Assembly (NCBI GenBank): GCA_902363665.1
Contig: CABJAW010000018.1
Location: 14,594 to 78,593 of the forward strand
Reading direction: 5' to 3'
Length of the DNA stretch: 64,000 nt
Origin: Lachnospiraceae bacterium
GTDB lineage: Bacteria > Bacillota > Clostridia > Lachnospirales > Lachnospiraceae
The position numbers and the translations under genes were made by a program. The notes under the pieces are model-generated. The model saw nothing but the letters and a program-made list of their open reading frames with translations, made no database searches and had not been told where the DNA came from. Shown here one piece after another: positions 60,381 through 64,000 of this stretch (positions within the stretch are counted from its first letter, which is position 1; the number at the start of each line of letters is the position of its first letter).

Positions 60381-63300
60381 CTATTTGATCCTCCCCCCAA
60401 ACAGATGCCATCTACGCACATTTTTTCTATCCACTCTTTTCCATGTGCCGCTTCGCTCCTGCCATACATTTCTCTGCCAGTGCCAACAATTGTGACTATT
60501 CTTATGTGGTGTATGTAACTCAAATGAAAATTGTACACTATTGGTTTTTTCTGAAACATAACGAACTCCATAATACCCCTTTTCATTTTGCCCATTAATT
60601 CTGCCGATTTTAGTCACCCAGTTTTTGTTATACGCACCTAAAGCAATTCCTGCGCCAGCAGTAATTCCTCCCCACATAAAGCCGTCAGCTGCTCCTTCAA
60701 CTGCCCCGCTGACAACTGCACTTCCAGTTCCTTTCCAGCTACCGGTTTTAACTCTGTGACTAATAGCTGCCGTTCCAGCTCCTGATACAGCACCTATTAC
60801 TGCTGAACCTGCTGCAACCTTTATTCCTTCACCAATTGCTGCTACAGCAAATCCGGCACCTCCCGTAGCTACTACAACCGCTGCACCTATAAGGACAGCA
60901 CCAACACCAATAGCTATTTTAGTCGCCCATGATGGCCATGTCCCATCATCATCACTGAGGCAGATTGGATTTGCAAAGCAATAACCGTACAAATTGTACT
61001 GACCCAAATTTTCCAGATCTTCTTTTAACGTATCACTTTCATCCGCACTGATAAATCTCCGAATCTCCGGGTCATAATACCTGCTCTGCAGATAATACAT
61101 GCCGCTCTCTGCATCAAAGTAGTACCCTCTGTAACGGAACGGGTTCTTCTGTCCTACGGTCGCCGCCAGTGTGCCGGTTATGCTGACGACTTTGCCCCAG
61201 CTGTTGTATTTATAAGATACAACACGCTTTCCCGTGCTGTCAATCAGTCCGATGATGTCATTCTGGGCGTTTCTTACGTAGTTGTAACGGGCGCCTCCGA
61301 TAATCATCGCCACCAGGCTTGCCGCACTGTCGTACTGGTACCAGATCGTCTCATCGCCGGTGCGCTCAGATACAAGCAGGCTGCCTGCCATGCGGTACTC
61401 TGTGGTCACGCCGTCCACGACTTTCTTTACACGCGCTCCGGTGTGGTCGTAATAATAGCGGATGTTTTTGCCGTTATTAATCGCTGACAGTTTTCTTCCC
61501 TGTGTCCAGGTAAAGGTGGTGTCGCCTTTCTTCAGCATGTTTCCGCAGGCATCGTACGTCATCTCGGTGCTGCCCCACTTCAGAAGCTTGTCCTTCCACT
61601 TCTCATCCATCACGGCTGTCGTGAGCTTCTTCGGTGTGCCGGAGACCGGATCCGTCGTGTAATCATACTCCCGTTCTTCGCGCAGGTTGCCGCCCTCGTC
61701 GTAGTAGTACGTGATGGTCTTGTTCAGCAGCTCGTTGTTCTCACGCACCAGACGGTTCAGTCCGTCGTAAACATACGATACTTTCTTCTTGTTTTCCGTA
61801 GCACTCGTGATATTGCCGTTTGCGTCATAGGTATATTCGGTGGCGACTCCACCGTTTACAATCTTTGTCGGGAGTCCGATGATGTTTTTACCGGAGTCCG
61901 GATACTCGTAGGATACATGGAAAATCTGGTTTTCTCCATTTTTCCAGTCCTGTGCCTTCACGCGGCCCCATGCATCGTACGCCGTCTCCCTTGTAACCTT
62001 GCCGAGCGTGGTCTTTGTCTCACGGCTGTCCTTGTCATACGTGTAACCGATGGTATGGACGGTTCCGTCTGCCTCATGGCGGAGACGGATCATGTTATTG
62101 TTGGCGTCATAGGTATACTGGTATGCATTGCCTTTTTCATCCCTGACACGCATCAGGCGGTCCAGAAAATCATACGACATCTTATACGTCTTACCAGAGG
62201 AAGAATCCGCCGCACGGTACACGTTCCCCTCACGGTCATAGCCGTAGCTGCGCAGCGCCTGCTCTTTCTGTGTGGCTGCACTGTAATAGTACTCCTTCAC
62301 CAGACGGCCTTGGATATCATACTCATAACGCAGGTAGTCCCCGTTCGCATACTTTGTTTTAAGCAGCTTTCCGTTCTTCTCCTCGTATTCATACGAAACA
62401 ACGGAAGATCCGGCGATGGCCACCAGCCTTGTCTTTCCAAACTCATCGTAGCCGAAACCATAATTAAATCCGTTGTGCGTGATCCGTGTCAGGCGGTCAT
62501 TGGAATATCCGTATTCTACCTTTACCTCCTGATCCTGCCCTTTTGCCTTTACCGTTTTGGACACGGAGGTCAGACGTTCTGTTTTGGCATCGTAGGTATA
62601 AAAGGTTGTGCTGTTTCTTGCATCTTTTACGCTGTTTAAAAGGTCTTTCTTTGTATCCCATGCATACGTCACCTGATATCCGCGCGCGTCTTTTACCGCC
62701 GCCACATGGTTTTTGTCAGCGGTCATCGTCCGGGTCATCCAGGTGCCTGTGGTCTCGTCCGCTGCCGATACGGCCGCACTTTTCAGCACGTTTCCTTTGT
62801 CATCGTAGGTGTAACGCAGGATGCGCTTCTCTGCCGAGGTTCCCTTCGTCACGTTATGGTTTTTGTCGTACTCATACTTGAACGAATTTCCCTTCGCGTC
62901 CGTCACTCCGGTCATATCCAGATTGTCATTGTACTCAAACTTCTGCTTCTGGTCCTGCAGATCCGTCACTGCAACAATGTTATTGTCCTTATCGTACGTA
63001 AACGTCTGCCCGAAGCCCTCCTTAAACAGGGACAGGCCGTCGAAAAATGCAAGGTTTGCGTTGCGGCAATAAGTATAGGAGACCTTCACGCTGGTATAAG
63101 CAATCTTTGCCACGTACACGTCGCTGAGGAACTGCCAGTCGAGGATGTCCGGGCTGAAGTTGGTGTAATGCACATCCGTAATCTCTTTGCCGTCCTTATC
63201 CTTGCCAACGAAAATGACTTCCACGCCAAACCGGCGGTTCTTATCCGTGGATTCCGGCAGCGCATCGCCGCGTCCCCAGGCATTGACCATGAAGGTATCG

Positions 63301-64000
63301 CCATTTTTTCCACAAAGATCAAGTGTCTTTGTCAGCTTTTTGTCCTTTTCCGGATATCCCTGGATCTTATAGATATGGGTATCCAGTCCGGTGATCTTTT
63401 CTTTTACAGAGGTTGTCTTAATGGAATCGTAACGCACCTCTGTCGTCACGTTCAGCTGGGTGAGCGGGTAGTATGCCATCTGCTGTCCGACCTGTACGCC
63501 GTACCACGTGCTTCCGTCATTGCGGAAGACCACGCCGCGCAGCACCAGTCCGTCCCCAGCTGCCTTTGCACCGGCAGATGCTGCAGAGGGCTTCGGCTCC
63601 AGCCGGAGGTTTCCGGCGGTCTTTACCTTCGCGTACGCGTAATTCATCGCGACGTACATCACCGACTCTTCCGGTACGTATCCGATATGGCGTTCTGATG
63701 TCCCGGAAGAGACACCGATCCGCACCCATTTCTTTCCGTTCGCATCCGTCTTTGTGTCACAGATTCCGACCCTCGTGCCGCGGTTCAGTGCTTCCAGTAC
63801 CGGCTGTGCATTATCAGAATAGGAAGCTCTTACGATTGCCCCGGCCACTGCCACAATGCCTTCCCGGATGCCGTCCCCGCCTGCGGCGAAGCTTACGGTC
63901 GATGCGGCGCGGATGTAACCGATCCGGCCATCCTTTACCTTCACCTGATACCACATCGTTCCGCTGCTGTCGTTTCTTCTGCCGAGCACGGAAACATGCG
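60381..64000 (-). CDS. Rhs polymorphic toxin, 5' end outside window
   Basis: At least 1205 residues, open at the right edge (the frame continues past the GTG at 63989). Order: three bacterial SH3-type segments (GTMWYQVKVKDGRIGYIRAA; WVRIGVSSGTSERHIGYVPE; NLRLEPKPSAASAGAKAAGD), a beta-rich region about 200-330, then YD/Rhs repeats from DGLSLFKEGFGQTFTYDKDN to the core end (YRGYYFDAESGMYYLQSRYY, DPEIRRFISADE). The tail has glycine/alanine-rich membrane-like helices (IGVGAVLIGAAVVVATGGAG) and a C-terminal toxin with FSFELHTPHKNSHNCWHWQR. SH3 domains suggest wall attachment. The toxin activity is unassigned; clustered His suggest a nuclease. Confidence 0.88.
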   Translation of the reverse strand, partial: HVSVLGRRNDSSGTMWYQVKVKDGRIGYIRAASTVSFAAGGDGIREGIVAVAGAIVRASYSDNAQPVLEALNRGTRVGICDTKTDANGKKWVRIGVSSGTSERHIGYVPEESVMYVAMNYAYAKVKTAGNLRLEPKPSAASAGAKAAGDGLVLRGVVFRNDGSTWYGVQVGQQMAYYPLTQLNVTTEVRYDSIKTTSVKEKITGLDTHIYKIQGYPEKDKKLTKTLDLCGKNGDTFMVNAWGRGDALPESTDKNRRFGVEVIFVGKDKDGKEITDVHYTNFSPDILDWQFLSDVYVAKIAYTSVKVSYTYCRNANLAFFDGLSLFKEGFGQTFTYDKDNNIVAVTDLQDQKQKFEYNDNLDMTGVTDAKGNSFKYEYDKNHNVTKGTSAEKRILRYTYDDKGNVLKSAAVSAADETTGTWMTRTMTADKNHVAAVKDARGYQVTYAWDTKKDLLNSVKDARNSTTFYTYDAKTERLTSVSKTVKAKGQDQEVKVEYGYSNDRLTRITHNGFNYGFGYDEFGKTRLVAIAGSSVVSYEYEEKNGKLLKTKYANGDYLRYEYDIQGRLVKEYYYSAATQKEQALRSYGYDREGNVYRAADSSSGKTYKMSYDFLDRLMRVRDEKGNAYQYTYDANNNMIRLRHEADGTVHTIGYTYDKDSRETKTTLGKVTRETAYDAWGRVKAQDWKNGENQIFHVSYEYPDSGKNIIGLPTKIVNGGVATEYTYDANGNITSATENKKKVSYVYDGLNRLVRENNELLNKTITYYYDEGGNLREEREYDYTTDPVSGTPKKLTTAVMDEKWKDKLLKWGSTEMTYDACGNMLKKGDTTFTWTQGRKLSAINNGKNIRYYYDHTGARVKKVVDGVTTEYRMAGSLLVSERTGDETIWYQYDSAASLVAMIIGGARYNYVRNAQNDIIGLIDSTGKRVVSYKYNSWGKVVSITGTLAATVGQKNPFRYRGYYFDAESGMYYLQSRYYDPEIRRFISADESDTLKEDLENLGQYNLYGYCFANPICLSDDDGTWPSWATKIAIGVGAVLIGAAVVVATGGAGFAVAAIGEGIKVAAGSAVIGAVSGAGTAAISHRVKTGSWKGTGSAVVSGAVEGAADGFMWGGITAGAGIALGAYNKNWVTKIGRINGQNEKGYYGVRYVSEKTNSVQFSFELHTPHKNSHNCWHWQRNVWQERSGTWKRVDRKNVRRWHLFGGRIK

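Noticed and set aside
62706..63698. Long plus-strand open frame opposite the Rhs gene
   Set aside because: Antisense artefact of the codon bias in the Rhs sequence; no ribosome site and no recognisable domain.

Overview
The window looks like chromosomal DNA of an anaerobic, low-to-mid GC Firmicute of the Clostridia, most likely Lachnospiraceae. This rests on strong AGGAGG ribosome sites, a YesM/YesN two-component pair, a CD1871A-type CXXC small protein, a large SRP RNA and galactose/ribose ABC operons. Almost all genes lie on the minus strand. No 16S rRNA is present, so the genus cannot be fixed.

Layout. 0-3.6 kb: an aldo/keto reductase cut by the window edge, a large secreted protein of unknown role, and a repeat-rich spacer. 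3-8.6 kb: a MarR regulator, a heterodimeric ABC exporter and a cytidylate-kinase-like gene. 9-11.4 kb (plus strand): a thioredoxin-like secreted protein, a 49-residue CXXC protein and a membrane Fe-S protein. 11.4-21.3 kb: a sugar-sensing cluster (two periplasmic-type binding proteins, histidine kinase, AraC-type regulator) followed by mglBAC. 21.6-22.7 kb: a single-domain RelA/SpoT-like protein. 22.8-33.1 kb: a ribonucleoside/ribose scavenging operon (ribokinase, two secreted nucleoside hydrolases, a small secreted protein, rbsB-, rbsA- and rbsC-like genes) divergent from a gene encoding a LacI-type DNA-binding regulator fused to a PfkB kinase. 33.3-45.9 kb: a secreted HAD phosphatase, an NSS symporter, a MATE exporter, tRNA-Ser(CGA), tadA, SRP RNA, a metal-homeostasis group (a DMT transporter with a His-rich tail and two G3E/CobW-type GTPases) and a polar amino acid ABC importer.

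46.3-64 kb is an accessory island: a tandem array of Rhs polymorphic-toxin modules. Each module runs, on the minus strand, amidase with SPOR tail, terminator, Rhs tail with variable toxin end, immunity candidate, DUF4259-like protein. The rightmost Rhs gene is intact to the window edge. Two displaced copies to its left are decaying through a nonsense mutation, a 391-bp frameshifting deletion, a palindromic insertion and an IS66 element with an 8-bp target duplication. Short fragments of the amidase and immunity genes mark further lost modules. Both amidase copies are broken at the same two places by related 41-44 bp palindromes.

Several dispersed palindromic repeats (a 159-bp MITE, 38-bp AAGCGGAT hairpins, IS200/605-like end palindromes and a 56-bp repeat) occur in the intergenic spaces of the whole window.
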